Positions 42,389 through 50,225 of a stretch of 64,000 nucleotides of DNA are shown piece by piece. Made by a program: the position numbers and the translations under genes. The notes under the pieces were generated by a model. It was not told the origin of the DNA. It made no database searches and saw nothing but the letters and a program-made list of their open reading frames with translations. Numbering within the stretch: the stretch's first letter is position 1; each line of letters starts with the position of its first letter. The DNA comes from Holophagales bacterium UBA5704 (GTDB lineage Bacteria; Acidobacteriota; Thermoanaerobaculia; Multivoradales; UBA5704), in contig DIHE01000038.1 in the NCBI GenBank assembly GCA_002420005.1, positions 1-64,000 of the forward strand, read 5' to 3'.

Positions 42389-44001
42389 GCCGGAGAAGGG
42401 GCTCGATCCGCAAGGTTTTCATCGCCCACAATCCGGTGGCACCGGAGGACGATCCATCGACCGCCGACGTGCTGGACGAGGCGGCCTTCGTCGAGCGCGG
42501 CCTCGCCGTCCTGGGCATCCGTGCGGAGCGCCGGCCCGTCGCCGACATCGCCGCCCTGGCCGCTCTCGCCGCGGCGGCGCGCGATCCCGCGACGCTGATC
42601 TTCAACTTGATCGAATCGCCCCCCGGCGGCTGGTGGCGCCAATGTGCCGCCGCCGGCGCTCTGGAGCTGCTCGGCGCCCGCTTCACCGGCGCCCCGGCGG
42701 CGGCCCTCTGGCTCACCACCGACAAGCTGCTCACCCGCGCCCTCCTCGCCGCCGAAGGCCTCCCCGTGGCCCCCGGCGGCCGGCTCGATCCGCAGCAGCC
42801 GGACGTGCTCGACCGCGTGGCGCCGCCGTGGATTCTGAAACCCGCCTGCGAGGACGCCTCGATCGGCCTCGACGGGTCGCCGGTCTGCGCCACCCGCGAA
42901 GAGGCGCTGGCGCGCGCCGCGCAGCTCGCCGAGCGCTTCCCCGGCCAGGGGATCGTCGCCGAGCGCTTCCTCCCCGGCCGCGAGCTCAACGTCTCCCTGC
43001 TGGAAGGGCCGGAAGGACCGGAGGTCCTGCCGATCCCCGAGATGACCTACGTCGACTATCCCGAGGGGATGCCGCGCTTCATGAGTTGGGAGGCCAAGTG
43101 GGGGGAGGGGACCTTTGCCTACGACCACACCGTCCGCCGCTTCCTGACCGATCCGGAGGACGAGCCGCTGCTCGCCCGGGTGCGCGAGCTGGTGTTGCAG
43201 GCCTGGCGCGTCTGCGGCCTCTCTGGCTACGCCCGGGTGGACCTGCGCTGCGACGAGACCGGCGCGCCCTTCATTCTGGAGGTCAACGCCAACCCGTGCA
43301 TCGCCGAGGGTGCCGGCCTCGAAGTCTCCGCGGCCCGCGCCGGTCTCGGCATCGGCGCCCTGGTCGAGCGCATCCTCGCCGCGGCCGTCCGCCACCACGC
43401 GCCGGCCCCTGCCGCTCCGGAGGCCCCGCCGCCGGCCGTCACGATCCGCCGCGACCTCCGGCGCACCGACCGGAAACCCTTGGAAGACCTGATCCGCGCC
43501 ACCGGCTTCTTCAACGCCGAGGAGGTCTCCGTCGCCCTGGAGCTGGCCGACGATCGCATCGCGCACGGCGCGGCGAGCCACTACCGCTTTCTGGTGGGAG
43601 AGCTGGACGGCCGCCTGGCGGGCTACGCCTGCTGGGGGGTGATCGATGGGACCGCCGCCTCCGTGGACCTGTACTGGATCGCCGTCCAGCCGGACCTCCA
43701 GGGCCGCGGGATCGGCGCCGCCCTCCTCGCCGATGCCGAGGCCTGGATCGCGGAGAGCGGCCGTTCCCGCATCTACGTCGAAACCTCGACCCGCGCGCAG
43801 TACGAGAGCACGCGGGCCTTCTACCACGCCCGAGGCTACACCCTTGCGGGTGAGCTCGCGGACTTCTACGCCCCCGGAGACGGCAAGGCGACGTTCGTCA
43901 AGGTGCTGCAGGTCAGCCCGTCCGCCGATCCTCTCCCGGGAGATCCGCCATATGGCCGGATCGAGGGCGAGGAGGCTCGAACCGGGAGCCTGATAGAATA
44001 G
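42385..44001 (+). CDS. ATP-grasp ligase fused to a GNAT acetyltransferase domain
   Basis: 538 residues from GTG 42385. Residues ~1-340 repeat the D-Ala-D-Ala ligase-type ATP-grasp: LIFNLIESPPGG, PPWILKPACEDASIGLDG, IVAERFLPGRELNVSLLEG and the metal site FILEVNANPCIAEG. After a Pro/Ala linker (residues ~340-360) comes a GNAT domain: RRTDRKPLEDLIRATGFF, LYWIAVQPDLQGRGIGAALLADAE (acetyl-CoA loop, QGRGIG). The fusion suggests ligation and N-acylation of one product. It also contains YDHTVRRFL inserted before the C-terminal lobe. Coupled to the upstream paralogue by GTGA; a separate GNAT gene follows after 9 bp. Confidence 0.88.
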   Translation: MSRRRGSIRKVFIAHNPVAPEDDPSTADVLDEAAFVERGLAVLGIRAERRPVADIAALAALAAAARDPATLIFNLIESPPGGWWRQCAAAGALELLGARFTGAPAAALWLTTDKLLTRALLAAEGLPVAPGGRLDPQQPDVLDRVAPPWILKPACEDASIGLDGSPVCATREEALARAAQLAERFPGQGIVAERFLPGRELNVSLLEGPEGPEVLPIPEMTYVDYPEGMPRFMSWEAKWGEGTFAYDHTVRRFLTDPEDEPLLARVRELVLQAWRVCGLSGYARVDLRCDETGAPFILEVNANPCIAEGAGLEVSAARAGLGIGALVERILAAAVRHHAPAPAAPEAPPPAVTIRRDLRRTDRKPLEDLIRATGFFNAEEVSVALELADDRIAHGAASHYRFLVGELDGRLAGYACWGVIDGTAASVDLYWIAVQPDLQGRGIGAALLADAEAWIAESGRSRIYVETSTRAQYESTRAFYHARGYTLAGELADFYAPGDGKATFVKVLQVSPSADPLPGDPPYGRIEGEEARTGSLIE

Positions 44002-44010
44002 ATTTCCGTC

Positions 44011-44538
44011 ATGCTCGCGTTGACCCCCTTCACCGAGGCCGACATCGACCGGCTGATCGAGTGGCTGCCCACGCCGGAGGACCTGCTGCTGTGGACGGCC
44101 ACCAGCTTCTCGTTTCCGCTCACCCGGGAGCAGGTCCAGGCCCACCTGGCGGACAGCGCGGCCCGCGGCGACCGGCGCATCTACAAGGTGGTGCGGGTGG
44201 AGACCGGGATGTCTTGCGGCCACATCGAGCTGGGGGCGATCGACCGGGCCCACCGGTCGTTGCGGATCGGCCGGGTGCTCCTCGCTCCCGAGATGCGCGG
44301 CACCGGCGCCGCCGTCGAGATGATGCGCCTCGCGCTGCGCATCGCCTTCGAGGAGCTGCACATGCACCGCGTCGAGCTGGGGGTCTTCCACGTCAACCGG
44401 CGGGCCATCGCCCTGTACGAGAAGGTCGGCTTTCACGGCGAGGGCGTGCGCCGCGACTCCTTCCTGGCGCCGGAGGGGTATTGGAGCGAGGTGGTGATGA
44501 GCCTCCTCGGCGCCGAGTGGGCGGCCTTGAGCGTCTGA
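44011..44538 (+). CDS. GNAT-family N-acetyltransferase
   Basis: 175 residues. LTPFTEADIDRLIEWLP opens the fold and RIGRVLLAPEMRGTGAAVEMMRLALRIAFEELHMHRVELGVFHVNRRAIALYEKVGF is the RimJ/RimL-like core; RGTGAA is the acetyl-CoA loop and NRRAIALYEKVGF its conserved end. The substrate may be an amino group on a small molecule or a ribosomal protein N terminus. It starts 9 bp after the ATP-grasp-GNAT gene, so it is probably in the same operon. Confidence 0.92.
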   Translation: MLALTPFTEADIDRLIEWLPTPEDLLLWTATSFSFPLTREQVQAHLADSAARGDRRIYKVVRVETGMSCGHIELGAIDRAHRSLRIGRVLLAPEMRGTGAAVEMMRLALRIAFEELHMHRVELGVFHVNRRAIALYEKVGFHGEGVRRDSFLAPEGYWSEVVMSLLGAEWAALSV

Positions 44539-44579
44539 GGCCGCGGCAACCTCCACCTTCCGGGCCGGGAAGGTGTACC

Positions 44580-44624
44580 ATGAAGCGCAAGAGAGAAGGG
44601 TTCGAAAAAGAGGAGCTGCCATGA
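44580..44624 (+). CDS. 14-codon leader peptide frame upstream of the TPR gene
   Basis: MKRKREGFEKEELP, with GGGAAGG upstream, ends in TGA that overlaps the ATG of the TPR gene (ATGA). Such an arrangement can couple translation or act as an attenuator. No hairpin alternatives are obvious, so a regulatory role is only a possibility. Confidence 0.35.
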   Translation: MKRKREGFEKEELP

Positions 44625-45085
44625 AGCGTGCCCGGTGGACGACTCTGATCATCGTCGCCTGTCTGACGTCCGCGCCTTCCTGGGGGCAGGAAAAGAAGGC
44701 GCCGACCGTGAGCAACGGCTATGCCGACGACGTGGCCCAGGGTTGGCTCGCTCGCGCCAACGGCTACGTGGACCAGAAGCGGTGGATGGAGGCGAAAGAG
44801 GCCTTCCTGCGCTATCTCGATGAGCATCCGGCGGACGTCAATGCCACCGCGGACCTCGGCCTCTGCTACAAGGAGCTGGGAGACTACGAGCGGGCCATCC
44901 GGAATTTCGACCGCGCGCTGGTCCTCGACCCCGGCCATTGGCAGGCGCTCTACAACAAGATCATCGTGCTCGGCTATCACGTCGACAAGAAGGCGGAGGC
45001 CAAGAAGCTGATGCGGGAGCTGCGCCGCCTCCAGCCGAAGAATCCCGACGTCGCCCGGCTGGCGCGGGACGTCGCCAAGCTGTAG
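44621..45085 (+). CDS. Secreted TPR-repeat protein
   Basis: 154 residues with signal peptide MKRARWTTLIIVACLTSAPSWG (cleavage after SWG). Two to three TPR units follow: GWLARANGYVDQKRWMEAKEAFLRYLDEHP, VNATADLGLCYKELGDYERAIRNFDRALVLDPG, and WQALYNKIIVLGYHVDKKAEAKKLMRELRRLQP (described by position only: residues ~37-70, 71-105, 106-140). TPR repeats mediate protein-protein contacts, probably in the periplasm. GAGGAG precedes ATG 44621. No partner is evident. Confidence 0.88.
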   Translation: MKRARWTTLIIVACLTSAPSWGQEKKAPTVSNGYADDVAQGWLARANGYVDQKRWMEAKEAFLRYLDEHPADVNATADLGLCYKELGDYERAIRNFDRALVLDPGHWQALYNKIIVLGYHVDKKAEAKKLMRELRRLQPKNPDVARLARDVAKL

Positions 45086-45107
45086 AGACACGGTTCTTGC
45101 GGTGTCT

Positions 45108-45150
45108 TATGACGCCGGTCATAGGACCTTCGGGCGGCGGCTGGTAGGTT
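45108..45150 (+). promoter_or_regulatory. CRP/FNR-type operator and promoter of the ferredoxin-like gene
   Basis: TATGAC-N4-GTCATA (45108-45123) is a perfect inverted repeat with the TGA-N6-TCA core of CRP/FNR-family sites. TGGTAGGTT (45142-45150) is an extended -10 element. The site's centre (45115.5) is 41.5 bp upstream of the start predicted from that -10 (about 45157), the exact class II activation geometry for FNR/CRP. The next gene encodes a 4Fe-4S protein, which fits redox control. Confidence 0.6.
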
Positions 45151-45189
45151 GTTCCCGACCCGGCGGGAGCCGCCGGGTGGAGGCTCCTC

Positions 45190-46296
45190 ATGATCGCTCT
45201 CGGCAAGTCCGGTTCCCGCGCAGCCACAGAGTCCTGGAAACTCGAATCCTTCGCTCCCGCCGAGGGCTGGGAGAGGTGGCTGGAGGGGAAGGTCGGCCGC
45301 AAGGGATATCAGACGTTTCGCGTGCGCCTGCTGGTGCAGGCCGCCTTCGCGGTGACCTGCGTGCTCCTGGGGGCGCAGTTCGCACGCTTCGTGACCGCCG
45401 CGCGGGAGGGCGCCGTCCCCCTGCCGCACCGGCCCGCCGGGGTCGAGGGGTTCCTGCCGATCAGCGGCCTTCTCGGCCTCGTCGACTGGGTCCGCAACGG
45501 CTCGCTCAACCCGGTGCACCCGGCGGCCACCATGATCCTGCTGGTGGTGCTGGGCCTGTCCCTCCTCCTGCGCAAGTCGTTCTGCTCCTGGATCTGCCCG
45601 GTCGGCTTCCTCTCCGAAGCGCTGGCGCGGCTGGGCCGGGGGATCTTCGGCCGCAATTTCCGGATCTGGCGGGCTCTCGACGTGCCCTTGCGCGGGCTCA
45701 AGTACTTCCTGCTCTTCTTCTTCGTGTGGGCCATCCTCGGCATGACGCCGGCTGCGCTACGCGCCTTCATCGAGTCGCCCTACAACACGATCGCCGACGT
45801 GAAGACGGGGATGTTCTTCGTCGAGCTCGGCAGCCTGGGCGCCGCGGTGCTCCTCGGTCTCTCGCTCCTCTCGGTCCTCTACAAGGGATTCTGGTGCCGC
45901 TATCTGTGCCCGTACGGCGCCTTGCTGGGGCTTTTCTCCTGGCTGTCGCCGGCGCACGTGCGGCGCGATCCGGTGAGCTGCATCGACTGCGGCCTGTGCG
46001 ACCGGGTGTGCATGGCCCGGCTGCCGGTGTCGCGGAAGATCAACGTGCTGAGCCCCGAATGCACCGGCTGCCTGGACTGCGTGGCGGTCTGCCCGATCCG
46101 TGATGCCCTGGGGGTCCATGTCGGGCGGCGGCGCTGGGAGGCCCGGCAGTACGCCGCGGCGGTTCTCGCCCTTTTCCTGGCCGGCTACCTCGGCGCGCGC
46201 GTCTTCGGCCTGTGGGAGAACCGGATCGGCGACGCCGAGTACGTCGAGCACCTTCGGCAGGATGCGGTGCAGCCGTACGGCCATCCCGGACGGTGA
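45190..46296 (+). CDS. NapH-like polytopic 4Fe-4S ferredoxin protein
   Basis: 368 residues, four or five TM helices (e.g. LLVQAAFAVTCVLLGAQF, FLLFFFVWAILGM, AAVLALFLAGYLGARVF). Two CxxxCP motifs (CSWICP near 131, CRYLCP near 237) and two cytoplasm-facing 4Fe-4S motifs, CIDCGLCDRVC near 264 and CTGCLDCVAVCP near 288. This is the NapH/NosR-C-terminal/MauN type that moves electrons from the quinol pool to periplasmic enzymes. No partner reductase is in the window. GGAGG precedes ATG 45190. Upstream FNR-type site suggests low-oxygen induction. Confidence 0.92.
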   Translation: MIALGKSGSRAATESWKLESFAPAEGWERWLEGKVGRKGYQTFRVRLLVQAAFAVTCVLLGAQFARFVTAAREGAVPLPHRPAGVEGFLPISGLLGLVDWVRNGSLNPVHPAATMILLVVLGLSLLLRKSFCSWICPVGFLSEALARLGRGIFGRNFRIWRALDVPLRGLKYFLLFFFVWAILGMTPAALRAFIESPYNTIADVKTGMFFVELGSLGAAVLLGLSLLSVLYKGFWCRYLCPYGALLGLFSWLSPAHVRRDPVSCIDCGLCDRVCMARLPVSRKINVLSPECTGCLDCVAVCPIRDALGVHVGRRRWEARQYAAAVLALFLAGYLGARVFGLWENRIGDAEYVEHLRQDAVQPYGHPGR

Positions 46297-46497
46297 GCCA
46301 CCGAACCGCCTCTTCGGGTGGGCCACCCACCTCCCGGCGCACCGGGCCGCCGTCCGTCCGGGTATGGGGTGGGTCTCCACCGCGCGCCAAAGTGGAAAGT
46401 GTACGAGCAGTGAATCAACCGGCAACCAACAGGAGGACCCTTTGATGCCTGGCTCGTGACTCGTCAAATTGCCGTGGGGGCAGAAGGAGGTTTCATC
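46297..46497. promoter_or_regulatory. Leader region of the repeat-protein gene, with a four-codon frame
   Basis: A GC-rich hairpin-capable segment follows the ferredoxin gene (46300-46360). AGGAGG (46431-46436) is well spaced for ATG CCT GGC TCG TGA (46445-46459), a four-codon frame that ends 38 bp before the real start. A second AAGGAGG lies at about 46483. Two strong ribosome sites in one leader may indicate translational control. Confidence 0.4.
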
Positions 46498-49400
46498 ATG
46501 TCCCACGAGCGAAGAACCGCTCTCTGCATGGCGGCGGCCGGCCTCGTGCTGGCGCTGCTGATCGCGCCGGGGCGGGTGGCAGGGGAGCCCCACCCCTCCT
46601 CCGACGTCCTGGTTCCCTACTTCGAAGTGGCGCTCGATCCCACCCAGAGCCTGAACACCCTGTTCTCGCTGGTCAACAACTCCAAGAAACCGGTGGAGGT
46701 GACGATCACCGTCCACACCAACTGGGGGATTCCCGTGCTGCGGTTCCCCCACACCGTCACGCCCGACGAGGTGCATTCGGCCAACCTGCATGACTGGCTG
46801 GTCGAAGGCAAGCTGTTCGACCGGACGCTGACCGCCGAGGAGCTCGCGCACCTTCAGGCGGCGCTGTCGGGAAAGCCTTCGCCGCGGGACGGGCTGTGGT
46901 ACGGCACGGAGGTCGTTCCGGGCCGGGCGGTCGGCTACGTGACCATCCGGACCAACGGGGATCCGCGGCCGGATGTCCTCTGGGGGGACTACTTCCTGGC
47001 CGATCCGAGCGCCGACTGCTTCCAGGGGGAGACCCTGGTCAACATCGACTTCACAGAGTGCGATGCACCGTGCAAGCGGCACGTCATCCGCTTCCTCGAA
47101 GGAGGCCCGTTCACGGACGGCACCGAGCTGATCATCTGGACGGACAAACGCTGGAACCCGTCGCCCGAGCCCGAGCCCCTCTTTGAAGAGGGCGTGAAGG
47201 TCCGCGGCCTGACCTACGACGAGCCGGGACGCTTCATGGGCCGGTATGACCTGCAGCTGCGGCCGGTCCAGGTGCTCAAAGTGGGCGCCCTCAAGCTGTC
47301 CGAGCCGTTCGGCTGGTTCGATCTCACCACCGAAGGGCCGTCGTTCATCGGTGCCCGCTACACCGAGTCGGCGCAGCACACCAGCTCGGCTCTGCACTCC
47401 TACTGCGTGGCCGCGGCCGCGACCGGCATCGAAGGGCCGGCGATCCAGATCCGCAAGAAGGTCAACGGAGAGGACGCCGACCAGCCCGGCCTGTCGATCC
47501 CCATCGGCACCGCCCTCCTCTGGGAGTATGAGGTCAGCAACCTCGGCTCCGTGCCGCTGAGCGACGTGGTCGTGGAGGACGATACGGGGATCGTGGTCAC
47601 CTGCCCGCAGGACACCCTGGAAGCGGGTGACTCGATGACCTGCACCGCCTCCGGGACCGCCGTGCCTTGCGAGCACGTGAACACCGGCAGCGTGGTGGGC
47701 TGGGCGCCCGACCAGACGCCGGTGCGGGCCGAAGACCTGGCGTATTACACCGGCTCCTTCCGCGCCGAGATCCGGCTCGACAAGGCGGTGAACGGCGAGG
47801 ATGCCGACGTGCCGCCGGGCCCGAGCTTCCAGGAAGGCGCGGCGCTCAGCTGGACGTTCACCGTGACGAATGCGGGAGAGGTCCCGCTGACCGGGGTGGC
47901 GGTGAGTGATCCGGGCCTGACGGTCACCTGCCCGAAGGCGACGCTGAGCCCCGATGAGACGATGACCTGCACCGCCGGCGGCACCGCGCAGCCCGGCACC
48001 CACCACAACGTGGCCACGGTGCAGGGCAAGCCTCCGTGTGGCCCGAACGCCAGCGCGAGCGATCCGGTCTACTACACCGTGATCGCGAACGAGCCGGCGA
48101 TCGACATTCAGAAGCTCACCAACGGCGAGGATGCCGACGCCGAGCCCGGCCCGTCCCTGGAGCTGGGCGCGCCGGTCACCTGGAGCTACGTGGTCACCAA
48201 CACCGGCAACATGGCGCTCAGCGGCGTGGTGGTCACCGATGACCGCGGCGTGCAGGTGACCTGCCCGAAGACGGCCCTGGAGCCGGGGGAGAGCATGACC
48301 TGCACCGGCCGCGGCGTGGCGCAGGCCTGTCAGTACACCAACCTGGGAACGGCGCGGGCGGTGGTCGCCGCGGCGCCCGACCGGGTGGTGACGGACCAGG
48401 ACCTGAGCCATTACTTCGGCCAGATCAACCCCCGCATCGCCATCGAGAAGAAGACGGAGGGCCAGGATGCCGATACGCCGCCCGGGCCTGATCTCCTGGT
48501 CGGTGGCAAGGTGCACTGGACCTACCTCGTCACCAACTTCGGGGACGTGCCGCTGACCGGCCTCGTGGTCGGCGACGACTACGACGTGGTCGTCACCTGC
48601 CCGAAGACATCGCTGGCTCCGGGCGAGTCGATGATCTGCACGGGAGGCGGGCTCGCGGTGGCCGGACAGTACCGCAACCTCGGCACGGCGACCGGTACGC
48701 CGCCGTGTGGCGCTGCGGTGAGCGCCACCGATCCGAGCCACTACTACGGCCGGACGCCGGACATCGCCCTCGAGAAACTGGTCAACGGCCAGGAGGCCGA
48801 CGTTCCCCCGTACCCCATCCTGCGGGTGGGCGATCCGATCCTCTGGACCTTCGTGGCGACCAACACCGGCGACGTCGGGCTGGCCAACGTGACGGTCACC
48901 GACAGCCAGGGGGTGACGGTGAGCTGCCCGAAGACGACCCTTTCGGCCGGTGAGTCGATGACCTGCGTGGGCACCGGGACGGCCGTGGCCGGAACCCACA
49001 CCAACACCGGCACCGTCACCGGCCAGGCGCTCGGCACCACCGTGACCGCGAGCGACCCGGCCACCTACGTGGCGCAGTGGCCGGCGATCACCCTGGAGAA
49101 GAAGGTCAACGGCCAGGAGGCGGACACCCCGCCCGGCCCGACGGTCCTGGTGGGCTCCACGGTCACCTGGACCTTCGTGGTGACCAACGCCGGGGACGTC
49201 CAGCTCTCCGGCGTGGCGCTGATCGACCAGGGGACGGCGGTGGCCTGCCCGAAGAGCGTCCTCGCTCCGGGTGAGACCATGACCTGCACGGCGACCGGCA
49301 CCGCCATCCACGGGCCGTACCAGAACACGGCGACCGTGTCGGGCACGCCGCCGATGGGCACGCCGGTGACCGCGAGCGATCCGGCGCACTATCTGGGCGT

Positions 49401-50169
49401 GATCCCCGGCATCTCGCTGGAGAAGCTGGTCAACGGCCAGGACGCCGATACGCCGCCGGGACCGCTCGTCCTGGTGTGCTCCACCCTGCAGTGGTCCTAC
49501 GTGGTGACCAACACCGGGGAGGTGGCGCTGCAGAGCGTGGCCGTCGTCGACGACCAGGCCCAGGCCGCCCGCCGGATCGGCTCGGTCATCGAGCCCTGCT
49601 GTACCAACCCGATCCCGTTCCTCACCGTGACCTGTCCGAAGACCACGCTGGCGGTGGGCGAGAGCATGACCTGCACCGCGACCAGCACGGCGGAGGAGGC
49701 GGGGCTTCACCTGAACACCGCGACGGCCCGGGGGACCCCGGTGCCGGGCGGCGCCCAGGTGACCGATCAGGATTCGGCGTACTACACCGCGGTCAACAGC
49801 TTCCAGGGCTGCACGCCGGGCTACTGGAAGAACCACGCGAGCTCGTGGCCGCCCACCGGCTATGCCACGGGTCAGACCGTCCTCAGCGTCTTCGGGGCGT
49901 CGATCCGGTTCCCGGGTCTCGCCGCCTCGACGCTCGTTCAGGCACTGGGCTTCGGTGGCGGCTCGGGTGACCAGGGCGCGGCGGAGATCCTGCTGCGCTC
50001 CGGTGTCGCCGCCCTGCTGAACGCCGCGCACCCCGAGGTGGCGTATCCACGGTCGCCCGAGTCCGTGCTGGCCGACGTCAACGCGACACTCGCCGGCACC
50101 CGCGACCAGATGCTGAGCCTCGCGGCGACGCTCGACGCCGACAACAACCGGGGCTGTCCACTGCGTTGA
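46498..50169 (+). CDS. Secreted protein with seven DUF11-type repeats
   Basis: 1223 residues with signal peptide (ALCMAAAGLVLALLIAPGRVAG, residues ~8-29). Residues ~30-310 form a unique N-terminal domain (SSDVLVPYFEVALDP...). From ~315 to ~1100 come seven repeats of ~107 residues, each with LEKxVNGQDADTPPGP, WTYVVTNTGDVPLxGVxV, VTCPKTTLxPGESMTCT and ASDPxHY. These are beta-sandwich DUF11/conserved-repeat domains common in surface and secreted proteins; the Cys pair in each (TCP, MTC) could form a disulfide. The last ~120 residues start with GCTPGYWKNHASSWPP, a motif seen at the end of many such proteins. AAGGAGG precedes ATG 46498. Probably a surface structural or adhesive protein. Confidence 0.9.
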   Translation: MSHERRTALCMAAAGLVLALLIAPGRVAGEPHPSSDVLVPYFEVALDPTQSLNTLFSLVNNSKKPVEVTITVHTNWGIPVLRFPHTVTPDEVHSANLHDWLVEGKLFDRTLTAEELAHLQAALSGKPSPRDGLWYGTEVVPGRAVGYVTIRTNGDPRPDVLWGDYFLADPSADCFQGETLVNIDFTECDAPCKRHVIRFLEGGPFTDGTELIIWTDKRWNPSPEPEPLFEEGVKVRGLTYDEPGRFMGRYDLQLRPVQVLKVGALKLSEPFGWFDLTTEGPSFIGARYTESAQHTSSALHSYCVAAAATGIEGPAIQIRKKVNGEDADQPGLSIPIGTALLWEYEVSNLGSVPLSDVVVEDDTGIVVTCPQDTLEAGDSMTCTASGTAVPCEHVNTGSVVGWAPDQTPVRAEDLAYYTGSFRAEIRLDKAVNGEDADVPPGPSFQEGAALSWTFTVTNAGEVPLTGVAVSDPGLTVTCPKATLSPDETMTCTAGGTAQPGTHHNVATVQGKPPCGPNASASDPVYYTVIANEPAIDIQKLTNGEDADAEPGPSLELGAPVTWSYVVTNTGNMALSGVVVTDDRGVQVTCPKTALEPGESMTCTGRGVAQACQYTNLGTARAVVAAAPDRVVTDQDLSHYFGQINPRIAIEKKTEGQDADTPPGPDLLVGGKVHWTYLVTNFGDVPLTGLVVGDDYDVVVTCPKTSLAPGESMICTGGGLAVAGQYRNLGTATGTPPCGAAVSATDPSHYYGRTPDIALEKLVNGQEADVPPYPILRVGDPILWTFVATNTGDVGLANVTVTDSQGVTVSCPKTTLSAGESMTCVGTGTAVAGTHTNTGTVTGQALGTTVTASDPATYVAQWPAITLEKKVNGQEADTPPGPTVLVGSTVTWTFVVTNAGDVQLSGVALIDQGTAVACPKSVLAPGETMTCTATGTAIHGPYQNTATVSGTPPMGTPVTASDPAHYLGVIPGISLEKLVNGQDADTPPGPLVLVCSTLQWSYVVTNTGEVALQSVAVVDDQAQAARRIGSVIEPCCTNPIPFLTVTCPKTTLAVGESMTCTATSTAEEAGLHLNTATARGTPVPGGAQVTDQDSAYYTAVNSFQGCTPGYWKNHASSWPPTGYATGQTVLSVFGASIRFPGLAASTLVQALGFGGGSGDQGAAEILLRSGVAALLNAAHPEVAYPRSPESVLADVNATLAGTRDQMLSLAATLDADNNRGCPLR

Positions 50170-50193
50170 GCCCGGTCGCCGCCGATTGCGGGC

Positions 50194-50225
50194 GAAGGGG
50201 GCGCGCAAGCGCCCCCTTCCTTATA
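50194..50225 (+). terminator. Rho-independent-type terminator after the repeat-protein gene
   Basis: GAAGGGGGCGC (50194-50204), loop GCAA, GCGCCCCCTTC (50209-50219): an 11-bp perfect stem with a stable GNRA loop, followed by CTTAT. The T-tract is short but the stem is very strong. It also lies at the 3' end of the convergent DUF4301 gene. Confidence 0.8.

Noticed and set aside
42325..44715. Minus-strand open frame opposite the ATP-grasp-GNAT gene
   Set aside because: Shadow frame; no family features, no ribosome site.
45757..50208. Very long minus-strand open frame opposite the repeat protein
   Set aside because: It is antisense to a gene with signal peptide, ribosome site and recognisable repeats. 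High GC at third positions keeps the opposite frame open, and its translation is low-complexity Arg/His/Gly/Val without domains.
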